Source: Rhizobiaceae bacterium (GTDB lineage: Bacteria; Pseudomonadota; Alphaproteobacteria; Rhizobiales; Rhizobiaceae). From it: a stretch of DNA of 64,000 nt. The stretch is taken from positions 1 through 64,000 of the forward strand of contig JAMLJA010000010.1 of the NCBI GenBank assembly GCA_023953905.1, read 5' to 3'. Of this stretch, positions 43,939 through 53,918 are shown piece after piece; the stretch's first letter is position 1; the number at the start of each line of letters is the position of its first letter. The notes under the pieces were generated by a model, which saw only the letters and a program-made list of their open reading frames with translations, had not been told where the DNA came from and did not search any database. Both the position numbers and the translations under genes were made by a program.

Positions 43939-44907
43939 TCAAGCCTTAGGAGAGCGCCGCCTTGCCGGTTCTTCAAGCGAAATAGGAAGCCGGCTCGCTT
44001 GAGCTGAACTCAACGATCCAAGGGTCAGCATCCAGTCGCGCAACTGTACAGCCTGCGGGCTGAGCGGACGCCTGGCGCTCCAGGTGACAAAGTAAGAGCC
44101 GGGAGCGGCGATGACCGTATCGGTGACCCGAACCAGATTGCCCGCTTCGATCAAAGGCGCGACGAGACTCTCCCAGCCGAGCGCAACGCCCTGGCCGCTG
44201 CGCGCCGCCTGCAATGCTATGACGTAGCTGTTGAAGCGGCGGATGTCGACACTGCGGCGGGGCTGACCGAGTGCGCTGAGGAACTCGCTCCATGTGGTCC
44301 AGGTCGAGTCGATGCCTTCCACCGACAGAAGCTGGAGCCTCGTCATGTCGGCAATGGTTGAGACCAGATAGGCCTTGGCGAAGGCTGGGCTTGCGACCGG
44401 AAAGATTCGGTCGTCGTAAAGCTTTGCGGATCGCTCGTCGGGCCAGTCGCCATCGCCATAGCGAATTCGCAGGTCGACGTCAGGGCGATCCAGGCCGTGC
44501 GGATGATCGGAAATCACGTGGTCGACGACGATGTCCGGGTTGCTGTTCCAGAATGCGCCCATGCGCGGCATCAGCCAGAGATGAGCCATGGCCATCGTCG
44601 AGCCGACCGTGACATTGGCCTGCCGGCCAAGGGACTTAACCTGACGGAACGCGGTCGCCATGCGCTCGAAACTCTCGCGCAGGCCAGCGGCCAGCGCCTC
44701 GCCCTCGCGGGTCAACTCGACCGCTCGGTGACGCCGCACGAAGAGGCGGCTACCGACCTCCTCCTCCAGATACCGCACAGAGCGCGAAACGGCGCCCGTG
44801 GTTACATTTAGTTCCTCGGCTGCCTTGGTGAGGCTTGAATGGCGCGCGGCTGCCTCGAACGCAGCAAGTGCGCTCAACGACGGCAGGCTGTAGAAGCGGC
44901 GGGCCAT
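43939..44907 (-). CDS. LysR-family transcriptional regulator (GcvA type)
   Basis: A 322-residue regulator with HTH LTKAAEELNVTTGAVSRSVRYLEEEVG, typical of the GcvA/AmpR branch, and an effector domain (VTVGSTMAMAHLWLMPRMGAF). It sits 12 bp upstream of, and in the same direction as, the MttB-family gene. It may be co-transcribed with and control the demethylation operon. Confidence 0.87.
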   Translation of the reverse strand: MARRFYSLPSLSALAAFEAAARHSSLTKAAEELNVTTGAVSRSVRYLEEEVGSRLFVRRHRAVELTREGEALAAGLRESFERMATAFRQVKSLGRQANVTVGSTMAMAHLWLMPRMGAFWNSNPDIVVDHVISDHPHGLDRPDVDLRIRYGDGDWPDERSAKLYDDRIFPVASPAFAKAYLVSTIADMTRLQLLSVEGIDSTWTTWSEFLSALGQPRRSVDIRRFNSYVIALQAARSGQGVALGWESLVAPLIEAGNLVRVTDTVIAAPGSYFVTWSARRPLSPQAVQLRDWMLTLGSLSSAQASRLPISLEEPARRRSPKA

Positions 44908-45717
44908 GGCGCCTCGTTTGCCTCAGGCTCAAGTGCCCGGGATTTTTCTTACGCTTGATAATAAGCCCCGATTGGCCGTCGATGTGCAACTGCTGTCAGT
45001 CAGAAAGGCGAGTCGTTCAGCCGCCGGTACCGGACGCGCGCTGCCCTCGGCGGAACTGATTGAGATCCATGCGCTCTTGTGGCCTCATGGGAATGGGGTC
45101 ACCGGCTTCGAACGGCGATTGTTCGGACGCGTCTCAAGCCAATGCTTGAACTGCACTGTCGGACGCATGGTTCTACATCGACCTATGCGACAGCAAGAGG
45201 ACAGGCTCGCCACTAAAGTCCCGATACATATTGCTTTGCGGAGCTCGGTTCCATCGGTCGCCTCCGGCAGTGCGTCGGTGTCTGAGGGATAGTTCTCGCT
45301 CCTCGGATTCGCCTCTCGCGTGAACTTCTACAGCGCCTCATGTTCGGGACGTCCGGGATAGGGCTGCGTCACCGAAGTTTGCGATCCCACATCTACCTGA
45401 TTAGTGGCATCGAACATGACGGCGGCTTTTTGCGGATTCATATTGATGGGGGTCGAGGACTCCACACGCTTGCTGGTACCGCAGAATGATGAGCCGATAC
45501 GAGCCAGTTCGGCATGGGCAGGAAATGAAGCTTCTGGGCTGCATCAACAACGCATCGGTGGTGTCCGACGCGAGAGCAAGCAGAGCTGCCCTGCCTTGGC
45601 AGCGATCTCTGATACTTATCCATTGGGGGATGCTATCTTCTGGAGTGCTGGCATAGGTAAGTACCTGCAAGTCGCGCATCTCAATCCCGGCCTGCCCGTA
45701 TACGTTTTAATCCCTCG
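44908..45717. other. Decayed intergenic DNA
   Basis: About 800 bp with no gene I can support. Several short open frames exist on both strands, including one at 45404-45802 (+), but none has a family signature or ribosome site. Together with the transposase fragment that follows, it looks like insertion-sequence debris. Confidence 0.4.
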
Positions 45718-46080
45718 TTTGGGCTGCAGTTCTCGCACTATTGGGTTAGGAAGCTTATCGCACTTGGCCACGATGTGCGGCGGAGGCCAACTCAGTGTTT
45801 GAAGCGACAGGAGAAAGATGCGGCCGACGCGCAAGCGATCTCAGAGGCCGTAGCCCGACCGACCATGCGCTTCGAGCCGGTGAAGTTGCTCGAGCAGCAA
45901 AGCGTGATGATGCTGCACCAGGTCCGATTGATGCTCAACCGCCAGCGCACTCGGATGTCGAACGCGCTGCGGTCCCACCTGTCCGAGATCGGGGTCGTGG
46001 CGCCGAACGGGCGGAGTGGTGGTCCACCGGACCGCTCTCGATATTCCGACGGGCCGCTGCCTATCGCGCCGCCACGCCAT
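45718..46080 (+). pseudogene. IS110-family transposase fragment
   Basis: The frame reads SHYWVRKLIALGHDV, then KRQEKDAADAQAISEAV and EQQSVMMLHQVRLMLNRQRT, the characteristic central part of IS110-family DEDD transposases. The N-terminal start, the downstream Ser-containing domain and the element ends are missing, and similarity is lost after GVVAPNGR. It is a dead remnant. The following stretch to 46472 shows no gene. Confidence 0.75.
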
Positions 46081-46472
46081 AGTTCGAAGGCTTCAACACA
46101 CGGGATCGAAGATCGTCGCTCAGTGCTCTTGCCATCATCCACCTCGCAAAAGCGGGTGTTGAACCATTGTGCACCGCCGACGTCACATCATCATAGTCGA
46201 AACATCGGTCGCAGCACGCGCTCTTGTTGGAATAGCGGTCGCGAGTTCGATTCCCAAAGACGTTGAGTCAGGAATGATCCGATTTCGTGTTATCCCGCAA
46301 ATGCAACCACTGCGAAACTGGGCGTCGATGCAATACGAAAATGGTGGTACGATCACGGCGTCTATAGCGTTTCTACAACTCCCGCCGCCCGGCTAGCGCC
46401 TGGCCGTAGTCGCGGTGAACCATGTCAATGCAAAAAATGCTCCGACGAATAACCATTCGTGTCTCAACACGA

Positions 46473-47753
46473 TCAGCCGCGATTGGGAAGCCACAGCACC
46501 AGATCGGGCACGGCAAGCAGAAGCGCAAGAATAACAAGCTCGAAGAGTATGAACGGCACGATCCCGAGAAATCCCTGGCGCAGTTCCGTTCGGGTTGCTG
46601 ACGCCGCAATATAGACGTTCAATCCCATGGGCGGCGTCACAAGCCCGATCTCGGCGGTCTTGACCATGATGACGCCAAACCAGATCTCGTCATAGCCGAG
46701 CCCCGTCATCAGCGCGTGCGTTATCGGGGCGGTCAGGATGATGATAGCCATCTGGTCCATCACCATCCCAAGTACCAGGTACATGCCCACGACCAGCAGC
46801 ATCACGACAGAAGGCGACATACCGCTGTCGGCAATCCAGGTCAGCAGCGTGTCGGCGATCCGACTGAACGAGACGAAATAGCCAAACAGATGCGCGCCGA
46901 AGATAATGGTGACGATCAAGGCCGTGGTTCGTAACGTATTTCCAACGCCCTCCAGGAAGGCGGCGCGCGACATGCGTCCGAGCGCAATGCCGATAACCAG
47001 CGCCCCGAACGCCCCGATCGCAGCTACCTCGGTCGGAGTCGCCACGCCGCCATAAAGCGATCCCAGCACGACCAGTATCAGCAGGGCAATGGGCCAGACT
47101 GGAGCGGATTGCTGACGAAAGTCGAGACTTTCCTCATAAGCGGAGGGTCCTAGGTCCGGCCGGAATCGCATCACGAGAGAGATCGTGGCCATATAGCCTA
47201 TGGCCGTCAGGAGGCCGGGAATTATTCCGGCTATAAAGAGTTTCCCGATGGATGCGTCGGTCATCAGGCCGTAGACGACAAAGGCGATGGAGGGTGGAAT
47301 CATGATTGCGAGGGTGCCGGAAATCGCGACCACTCCAACCGCGAAGCCTGGCTTGTAGCCTGCCGCCTTCATCGACGGAAACGCGGCGCGCGCGATGCTG
47401 GCCGAGGAGGCGGTGCTGGACCCTGAAGCAGACGCAAGCACCGCCCCTGCCAAGACACAGGCCATGGCCAGCCCGCCCCGCACCCGTCGCGTCAGCCGCG
47501 CGCAGGCGACCATGAGGTCCTGCGCCACGCCCCCAGCCGACAACAGTTCAGCCATGAGCACGAACATGGGGATGGTCAGGATCACGTAGCTGTTGGCGGT
47601 CGAATGGACGACTTTGGTCATCAGCGCGGCAATCGTGCCTGGAGACGTGACCAGCAAAAGGCTACCTATCCCGGCCAATCCAAGGGCATATCCTACCGGA
47701 ATGCCCACAACGATCAGCGCGACAAGCAATGCGCATCCCAGGGCGAAGGTCAT
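46473..47753 (-). CDS. dctM: TRAP transporter large permease (DctM)
   Basis: A 426-residue integral membrane protein with about 12 helices. It has the DctM signatures SGSSTASSASIARAAFPSMKAAGY and GLVTPPMGLNVYIAAS. It is the ion-coupled transport subunit of a TRAP system for organic acids. It overlaps dctQ by 4 bp and ends the long minus-strand transport operon. Confidence 0.92.
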   Translation of the reverse strand: MTFALGCALLVALIVVGIPVGYALGLAGIGSLLLVTSPGTIAALMTKVVHSTANSYVILTIPMFVLMAELLSAGGVAQDLMVACARLTRRVRGGLAMACVLAGAVLASASGSSTASSASIARAAFPSMKAAGYKPGFAVGVVAISGTLAIMIPPSIAFVVYGLMTDASIGKLFIAGIIPGLLTAIGYMATISLVMRFRPDLGPSAYEESLDFRQQSAPVWPIALLILVVLGSLYGGVATPTEVAAIGAFGALVIGIALGRMSRAAFLEGVGNTLRTTALIVTIIFGAHLFGYFVSFSRIADTLLTWIADSGMSPSVVMLLVVGMYLVLGMVMDQMAIIILTAPITHALMTGLGYDEIWFGVIMVKTAEIGLVTPPMGLNVYIAASATRTELRQGFLGIVPFILFELVILALLLAVPDLVLWLPNRG

Positions 47754-48271
47754 ACGTGGTCAGCTCCGTCGGCGGTCAGCGGACCGAGCGCCCTGAGGAT
47801 CAGGCGGATGGTGAGAAGTCCACAGCCGAGCGGCACCCAGACCCATGATAGCGATACCGGCCAATCGATCACGCCCAGCACTACCTCCCCGTTGACCCAG
47901 GCCGAATAGAACTTCTGCCAGGAGAAAAATGTCAGCGCCGCCAAATATCCGGCCGATACCAACAGACCAAATCGGATCAACCCGGCGCCGAGCGGCTGCG
48001 GCAGGAGGCTGGGCAGAGCTTCGATCCGGATATACCCGCCCGTCCTGAACCCCCAAGGCAGCGCCATCAGAATTAGTCCAACGAGCAGGTAATTTTCAGT
48101 CAGGGCGAACTGGAAAGTCAGAGGTCGGGCGAACACATAGCGCATTGCCGCGTCGGCGCTGACGATGATCATGGCTGCAAGCAGGAATGTTCCTGCAACG
48201 ATGGCAGCCAGGTTCTCGAGCATCGACAGCGCCTGATCAGCGATGCGATAAAGTGTGCTCATCTGATCCAA
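47750..48271 (-). CDS. dctQ: TRAP transporter small permease (DctQ)
   Basis: A 173-residue protein with four predicted helices, as usual for DctQ (ENYLLVGLILMALPWGFRTGGYI). It starts at a TTG at 48271 or, as likely, an ATG three codons later at 48262. It lies 6 bp after dctP and overlaps dctM by 4 bp. Confidence 0.85.
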   Translation of the reverse strand: MDQMSTLYRIADQALSMLENLAAIVAGTFLLAAMIIVSADAAMRYVFARPLTFQFALTENYLLVGLILMALPWGFRTGGYIRIEALPSLLPQPLGAGLIRFGLLVSAGYLAALTFFSWQKFYSAWVNGEVVLGVIDWPVSLSWVWVPLGCGLLTIRLILRALGPLTADGADHV

Positions 48272-48277
48272 GGCTCT

Positions 48278-49291
48278 CTAACGGCCGAGCAACTTTCGGT
48301 ACGAGTCATAAGCTTCGCGGGCCGGCAACCCGCGGTCTGTCAGACGCGAGATATAGTCGTTCGAGACCTCTGAGAGCTTGTCGTCCAGCGCCTTGAGGGT
48401 CTCGTCCGAGAAAGAGTACACATCGATGCCCTTGCCGGCGAACTCCTTCTGCAGGCTGATGTTATCGCGGTCCAGATAAGTGGCCAGCGAGGCCTCGATT
48501 TCCATTCCACAGGCGTTCACGATGCCTTGGTTTTCAGCGGACAATCCATTCCACAAGTTCTTGTCCATTGCGAAAACGGTCGTGAATGTCCCGAACCGTC
48601 CGTTCGAACTGATCGCGTTCACCAACTCATCCAGCTTGTAGGGTTTGACACTCGAGAGGGCCGAGAGCGTCGCATCCACGGTCTTGCGTTCCATCGCGAC
48701 ATACATATCCGCGCTGGGAATTTCCGAAGGCGAAGCGCCGATCGACTGGAGTGTAAAATTCATAGCGCCGCCGCCCGAGCGGACAACCTTGCCCTTGAAT
48801 GCTTCAAGGGTGTCGATAGGACCGACCGATGAAACTATCTGGTAGACCGGCAGCATAATGTTGAAGATCGGGTGCAGCCCTTTCTTGTCCAGTTCGTCTC
48901 CCAGCGGACCGCTGTCCAGGGCGGCTCGGTAGGTCGCCGCCATTTGCACGGCGCTGTCGCCCATGTCGGGCAGCATCGTGACACCATTGAGGGGCAAACG
49001 CCCGCTTTCATAACCGATAGCGATTGCAGATGCCCCGGCGAGTCCATTGTTCAGCGCGTCAAGCGATTCCTTCACTGAGGCGATCTGGCCAGACGGGAAG
49101 ACCTCGAAGCTAAGCTCTCCGCCGGTTCGCTCCTCGACACAGGATCTCCAAGGATCGATGCCCTGGGCCGCGATGACATGGGTCGGTGAATAGCCGTGTG
49201 ACAGCACGATCTTTTCGGCCGCCGCCGGCGAAGTCGCAAACACGACGCTCGCGAGGGCACAGGCGGGCAGGATACGATAATCGAATACCAT
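48278..49291 (-). CDS. dctP: TRAP transporter substrate-binding protein (DctP)
   Basis: A 337-residue periplasmic TRAP receptor. The signal peptide starts at the ATG at 49291 (MVFDYRILPACALASVVF), supported by GGAG 7 bp upstream. The family segment FKGKVVRSGGGAMNFTLQSIGASP includes the ligand-binding region, but the usual Arg-Xaa-Pro is changed to RSGG, suggesting a non-standard ligand. It follows the Liv-type binding-protein gene by 61 bp in the same direction. Confidence 0.87.
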   Translation of the reverse strand: MVFDYRILPACALASVVFATSPAAAEKIVLSHGYSPTHVIAAQGIDPWRSCVEERTGGELSFEVFPSGQIASVKESLDALNNGLAGASAIAIGYESGRLPLNGVTMLPDMGDSAVQMAATYRAALDSGPLGDELDKKGLHPIFNIMLPVYQIVSSVGPIDTLEAFKGKVVRSGGGAMNFTLQSIGASPSEIPSADMYVAMERKTVDATLSALSSVKPYKLDELVNAISSNGRFGTFTTVFAMDKNLWNGLSAENQGIVNACGMEIEASLATYLDRDNISLQKEFAGKGIDVYSFSDETLKALDDKLSEVSNDYISRLTDRGLPAREAYDSYRKLLGR

Positions 49292-49352
49292 GATGGCATC
49301 TCCGGATTCTATTTGAGGAAATGCGCCAGCCAAACGGCCGGCGCGATAGGCT

Positions 49353-50498
49353 TCATTCCGTCTTGCCGATGACGACTGGTTCCCCGTCCTTGATCTCGCC
49401 GATGTAGTTCACGGACATGATCTGTGCATCTACGCCGTATCGATCCTTGCCGCCGAGCGTGAGTTCATCGCCCTGAATCGATTTCACAGGCATTATGCCG
49501 GGAAGGGCTGCTCGAGCGGCTTCCGGATCATCTGCATTTCCACCGGCCTTGATCGCGTCGAAAAGCACGTTGGCCGCATCATAGAAGGACACGATGATCT
49601 CGTTCGGGTCATGGCCTTCATTGGCCTTGTATTTCTCGCGCAGCGTTTGGAAGCCTGCGTCCGCCGGATTGGCGTAGAGCATGTTGATGATGCCCTCGGA
49701 CGCCTGCTTGCCGGCCGCCGCGACGATGTCGTGCGGCCCGGCCCCACCCATCTTCGTAAAGAGGCCGGTATATCCCAACTCGCGTGCCTGACGCACGATC
49801 AACCCCGCCGTCGCAGGGGGCGTGCCGCCTATTTCGACAATTTCCGGGTTCAGCGACTTGATCTTGGTCAGCATCGGGGTGAAATCGGTCTGCCCGCGCT
49901 CGAATAGCTCTTCGCCCACCACCTCGAAGCCGCTTTTCTGGAACTCCGACTTGAAAAGCTTGGTCTGGTCCCAGCCCGTCTCGTCGTTTGGATTGACGAT
50001 AACGACCTTTCGTTCTTTCAAATTGTCCTTCATCCACGAGACAAAGGACGGCACATAGTCAGCAGGCGGCGAGTAGAGGCGAACCATATGGTGCGAATTC
50101 GCGTCCAGCGCCTGGATTGTGTACGAGGCGGTGAACGCCAAGACGTCGTCGTCCTCGATTGTCTGCTTGAGGGCCATCGTAGCAGCAGAGGTCACCAGAA
50201 CCACGTATTTGGCGCCGTCCTGGTTCACCAGCCTGTTGTATGCTGCCACCGCATCTGCCGCAGCATATTTGTCGTCATAGGAAATGACCTCAATGTCATG
50301 GGTGGTATCCCCGACCTTTAGCCCGCCCTTCTCATTGAGTTCCTTGGCCGCTATCTCGACGCCGCCTTTCGCAGCCATGCCCCAAGGGGCGCCGCCGCCG
50401 GTCAACGGCGCGATCACGCCAACCTTCAATGTTTCAGCATGCACGAGCGACGCAATCGTCAGACCGGCCAGCAGCACGAATTTGCCTAGATGTTTCAT
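49353..50498 (-). CDS. Branched-chain amino acid-type ABC substrate-binding protein
   Basis: A 381-residue type I binding protein with a signal peptide ending at LVHAETLKV. VIAPLTGGGAPWGMAAKGGVE and VVIVNPNDETGWDQTKLF are typical of the LivK/urea-amide group. It is placed after livF, at the end of Liv operon 2 and before the TRAP genes. Related only at family level to the receptor at 9866; ligand unknown. Confidence 0.9.
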   Translation of the reverse strand: MKHLGKFVLLAGLTIASLVHAETLKVGVIAPLTGGGAPWGMAAKGGVEIAAKELNEKGGLKVGDTTHDIEVISYDDKYAAADAVAAYNRLVNQDGAKYVVLVTSAATMALKQTIEDDDVLAFTASYTIQALDANSHHMVRLYSPPADYVPSFVSWMKDNLKERKVVIVNPNDETGWDQTKLFKSEFQKSGFEVVGEELFERGQTDFTPMLTKIKSLNPEIVEIGGTPPATAGLIVRQARELGYTGLFTKMGGAGPHDIVAAAGKQASEGIINMLYANPADAGFQTLREKYKANEGHDPNEIIVSFYDAANVLFDAIKAGGNADDPEAARAALPGIMPVKSIQGDELTLGGKDRYGVDAQIMSVNYIGEIKDGEPVVIGKTE

Positions 50499-50528
50499 TC
50501 TTTCCTCCCTTTGAGTTGAATTGCGGTC

Positions 50529-51239
50529 TCAGCCGCCGAGGTAAATGTCCCGCACCCGCGGATCCGCCATGATGTCGGCACTGGTGCCCGACATGGCGAT
50601 GCGACCGGTTTCCAGCACATAGGCCCGATCGGATACTTTCAGCGCTTGCGCAGCGTTCTGTTCGACTAGGATCACTGTTGTTCCCTCGTCGCGGATACGG
50701 CGAACAGTCTGCAGCACCTCATGGATTAGCTTCGGGGCAAGGCCGAGCGTCGGCTCATCCAGCAACAGGAGCCGGGGATTGCCCATCATCGCCCGTGCGA
50801 TAGCCACCATCTGCTGCTCGCCGCCCGACAAACTCGAAGCCTGCTGGTTCTCGCGCTCGCTTATTCGAGGAAACAAATGATGAACACTTTCAAGCCGCCG
50901 GCGAATGACCTTATGATCATGGACAAGAAAGGCACCCATGCGGATGTTCTCGGCCACTGTCATCTCCGGGAATAGCCGGCGACCTTCGGGGCATAAGATG
51001 ATGCCCTGGCGCACGATGAACTGGGTTTGCATGCAAGAGAGCTCCGCACCATCAAAGCGGATGCTTCCGGCCGCGCTCCGCACCAATCCCATGATCGTGC
51101 GGAACAACGTGGATTTGCCGGCGCCGTTTGCACCGAGAACGCAGGTTACCTCCCCCTTCGGGACATGAAGCGATGTATCGTCCAGCGCCAGGGTCGTGCC
51201 GTAGCGTACGGTCAGCCCTGTAATCTCAAGCAAGTTCAT
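50529..51239 (-). CDS. livF: Branched-chain amino acid-type ABC ATP-binding protein LivF
   Basis: A 236-residue ATPase with GANGAGKST, SLSGGEQQMVAIARAMM and LLLLDEPTLGLAP. It starts 13 bp inside the end of livG and precedes the binding-protein gene by 30 bp. In this operon LivG and LivM are separate genes, unlike operon 1. Confidence 0.9.
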   Translation of the reverse strand: MNLLEITGLTVRYGTTLALDDTSLHVPKGEVTCVLGANGAGKSTLFRTIMGLVRSAAGSIRFDGAELSCMQTQFIVRQGIILCPEGRRLFPEMTVAENIRMGAFLVHDHKVIRRRLESVHHLFPRISERENQQASSLSGGEQQMVAIARAMMGNPRLLLLDEPTLGLAPKLIHEVLQTVRRIRDEGTTVILVEQNAAQALKVSDRAYVLETGRIAMSGTSADIMADPRVRDIYLGG

Positions 51240-51987
51240 GATCCTTCCCGAGATAGGCGTCGATCACATCGGAGTTAGTGCGAACCTCCTCGGGCGTGCC
51301 GATCGCTACGTGCCGACCGTAGCTGATAACCTGAACCCGATCGCACAACCCCATCACCATCTTCATGTCGTGTTCGACCAGGAGAATGCCGATGCCGTAC
51401 TCGTCGCGGATACCGCGAATGAGGTTCGTCACCTCGATCTTCTCTGAAGAGTTAAGTCCCGCGGCCGGCTCATCCATCAGCAGCAGTCGCGGCCTCTGCA
51501 CTAGCGCCATGCCTATGCCGAGGATTTTCTGAAACCCGTAGGCCAGGCTGATCGCCTCCGAATCGGCCATCCCGTCGAGCCCGATCCGTTTGAGAACGCG
51601 GTCCACGCTGTGACCTGCGGCGCGCTGGCCGAAGCTACCAAGCCAAGCCATAGGGGAATGGGCGGTCAGAAATGACCGGGCCCGCTCAAGCGTTTCACGG
51701 ACAGTTGTCTCGGGGAAAACCGTGGTAGACTGAAATGTGCGACCGACCCCGAGCCGGGCGATCTGATCGGGGCGCATCCGGGATATGATCCTGCCGTCGA
51801 GCGACACCGTTCCGGCCGAGGGTCTGAAAACGCCCGAAATCGTATTGAACAACGTCGTCTTGCCGGCCCCGTTCGGGCCGATCACGCCGAGGATCTCGCC
51901 CGGCGCCAGGGTGACGGATATATCCTCGAGCGCCTTCAGCCCGCCAAAATTCCGGCCAAGCCCTCGTATCTCCAGCGTTCCAGTCAT
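51226..51987 (-). CDS. livG: Branched-chain amino acid-type ABC ATP-binding protein LivG
   Basis: A 253-residue ATPase with GPNGAGKTT, the LivG-type signature region LAYGFQKILGIGMAL and Walker B LLLMDEPAAGLNSSE. The ATG at 51987 has GAGG at good spacing; an upstream in-frame ATG at 52032 would overlap livM by 29 bp and lacks such a site. Confidence 0.9.
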   Translation of the reverse strand: MTGTLEIRGLGRNFGGLKALEDISVTLAPGEILGVIGPNGAGKTTLFNTISGVFRPSAGTVSLDGRIISRMRPDQIARLGVGRTFQSTTVFPETTVRETLERARSFLTAHSPMAWLGSFGQRAAGHSVDRVLKRIGLDGMADSEAISLAYGFQKILGIGMALVQRPRLLLMDEPAAGLNSSEKIEVTNLIRGIRDEYGIGILLVEHDMKMVMGLCDRVQVISYGRHVAIGTPEEVRTNSDVIDAYLGKDHELA

Positions 51988-52003
51988 TCTAGCCTCGGGC
52001 ATT

Positions 52004-52948
52004 TCATGTATCCCGCCGCTCCTGATTTGCATCAGGTGATCTGGAGAAGAGGAACCCGGTAATGCCGCGAGGGAAGAAGGCCAGGAAGCCGATCAGCAGG
52101 AGCCCGTAGACTAGAAGCTGGTATTGCTGCGCGTCGCGTAGAATTTCCGGCAACGGGACAAGCAGCACCGCGCCGATCAGCGGCCCGAGAGGAGAGGCAA
52201 CCCCACCTATAACGTTGATCACCAATATGTTGACCGAGATCGCGAAGGTGAACGACGCCGGCGAAATGAACCCGATGAAATGAGCGTAGCTGGCGCCTGC
52301 GATTCCGGCCAACAAACCCGACAGACCAAAAATTCCGACCCGCCAAGCGAGCACGTTCACCCCCAGCGAACGCGACAGATCCTCATTTTGCTCGATCGAC
52401 TGCATCACCGCCCCGGCACGGGATCGGTAGAGAGCCATAGCACCCGCGAAAGATAGGACAAGCAAGGCCAGCGCGTAGGGATAGAAAGTCTCTGGCCGCG
52501 CAAGACGAATGCCGAGAATTTCCAGCCGGGGGATGCCGAAGAGGCCTCCGTTTCCTCCGGTTACTCCGGTCATATCCTGCAGGATCAGGTTGACAATCTG
52601 CGCGAGCGAAAAGGTCAGCAGAACGAAGTAGACACCACGAATTCGTAGCAGCAAGGGACCTAGCATAAGGGCGAGTATCCCGGACGCGATCCCGGCGAGC
52701 ACGATCGAAGCGGCAGGCGGCAGGCCCCAGGCCATCGACATTAGCGCTGAGCCATAAGAGCCTGTCGCCATGAATACGACTTGCGCCAGTGAAAGCTGAC
52801 CGATCCTGAGCATCATGTTCAGGCTGAGCGCCAACATCCCCATGAGACAGACCATCACAGCAATATGAGCAAGATAGCGGTCGCCAACCCAAATTGGCAC
52901 CGCTGCGAGGACGGCCAGAACCGCTAGCGCTACGACACGGGCCCTCAT
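52004..52948 (-). CDS. livM: Branched-chain amino acid-type ABC permease LivM
   Basis: A 314-residue permease with about eight or nine helices and the LivM motifs IGQLSLAQVVFMATGSYGSALM and NVIGGVASPLGPLIGAV. It starts at an ATG overlapping the livH stop by 4 bp; the much longer frame upstream is only the shifted reading of livH. Confidence 0.9.
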   Translation of the reverse strand: MRARVVALAVLAVLAAVPIWVGDRYLAHIAVMVCLMGMLALSLNMMLRIGQLSLAQVVFMATGSYGSALMSMAWGLPPAASIVLAGIASGILALMLGPLLLRIRGVYFVLLTFSLAQIVNLILQDMTGVTGGNGGLFGIPRLEILGIRLARPETFYPYALALLVLSFAGAMALYRSRAGAVMQSIEQNEDLSRSLGVNVLAWRVGIFGLSGLLAGIAGASYAHFIGFISPASFTFAISVNILVINVIGGVASPLGPLIGAVLLVPLPEILRDAQQYQLLVYGLLLIGFLAFFPRGITGFLFSRSPDANQERRDT

Positions 52949-53805
52949 ATGACTTTTCCGAAAAGACCGCTCGGACGCACGAGCACGATAACAAGGACGA
53001 TGGCGAAGGAGGCGATCAGAGCGGCTGTATTGTTGAAGACCGAAGCAAATCCCGATTCCACCAGCCCGATGATGAGCCCACCGGCGACCGCTCCAGGAAT
53101 GCTGCCCAGCCCCCCGAGCACCACGACCACGAAGGCCTTGAGCATCGGCAACTCGCCCATGTAGGGCGCGACGGAATAGATCGGCGCCATCAATCCGCCC
53201 GCCACGGCGGCGAGCCCCGCCGCAATGGCGAAGGCAAGTGCCGAAACATGCGAGACACCAACGCCCATCAACGCGGCAGTTTCTGAATCTTGCGCCACTG
53301 TCTGCATGGCTAACCCCAGACGCGTGCACTTGAGAAACACATAGAAGGCAATGATGATGACCAGCGCGCAAGCGCCCACAAACAGCCGATCGAAGGGCAC
53401 CACGATTCCGCCAAACTGCCACGTCCCGGTTATCGGCCGCTCCACCGCCTGCCAGGCCGGCCCGAGGACGATCAACGCGATGGCCTGAAGGAAAATGGCA
53501 ATCCCGAGCGACATGATCATGCCGTTGAGTTCGGTCTTTACGAAGCGTCGGAACAGCCCGATTTCGATGAGCGCACCGATGCCGGCGGTCAGCAGAGCTG
53601 CAAGGGCGACAGCGACGAAATAGTTCACCCCGTTCATGCCGTAGAGAACCAGAACGACACTTGCGCCGATCATGTAGAGTTCGCCGTGGGCAAAGTTCAC
53701 GATCCGCATGATCCCAAAGATCAGCGTGAAGCCCAGCGCCATTAGCACATAGACCATCCCCGACAGGATTCCGTTCACGACGATCTGCGCAATGAACTCA
53801 CTCAT
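52945..53805 (-). CDS. livH: Branched-chain amino acid-type ABC permease LivH
   Basis: A 286-residue permease with LivH motifs GFTLIFGIMRIVNFAHGELYM and VVLGGLGSIPGAVAGG. The ATG at 53805 (MSEFIAQIVVNG) matches the family N-terminus; the longer start at 53859 adds an unrelated basic stretch. It is the first gene of the Liv-TRAP operon, divergent from the dienoyl-CoA reductase-like gene. Confidence 0.9.
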   Translation of the reverse strand: MSEFIAQIVVNGILSGMVYVLMALGFTLIFGIMRIVNFAHGELYMIGASVVLVLYGMNGVNYFVAVALAALLTAGIGALIEIGLFRRFVKTELNGMIMSLGIAIFLQAIALIVLGPAWQAVERPITGTWQFGGIVVPFDRLFVGACALVIIIAFYVFLKCTRLGLAMQTVAQDSETAALMGVGVSHVSALAFAIAAGLAAVAGGLMAPIYSVAPYMGELPMLKAFVVVVLGGLGSIPGAVAGGLIIGLVESGFASVFNNTAALIASFAIVLVIVLVRPSGLFGKVI

Positions 53806-53900
53806 CCCGTACGCACCGTCGTAGAGCTGCTGGAATCTTGCACAAAGCCTCCCCCTCACCCGAATTGGAGACGATCCTGCACATCCTCCTTCAATCTGTC

Positions 53901-53918
53901 AAATCATTTAGCTGATTT
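53901..53918. promoter_or_regulatory. Palindromic operator candidate between Liv-TRAP operon and reductase
   Basis: AAATCA-N6-TGATTT, a perfect 6-bp inverted repeat. It is 95 bp before livH and 99 bp before the reductase ATG, centrally placed to control both directions. Confidence 0.4.

Noticed and set aside
46225..46262. Sequence resembling a tRNA T-arm (GAGTTCGATTCCC)
   Set aside because: The flanking bases do not form the T-stem and no acceptor, D or anticodon arms could be drawn, so no tRNA or attachment site is claimed.
52949..53422. N-terminal extension of the LivM frame
   Set aside because: It is the shifted reading of livH; the ATG at 52948 in a 4-bp overlap is the sensible start.
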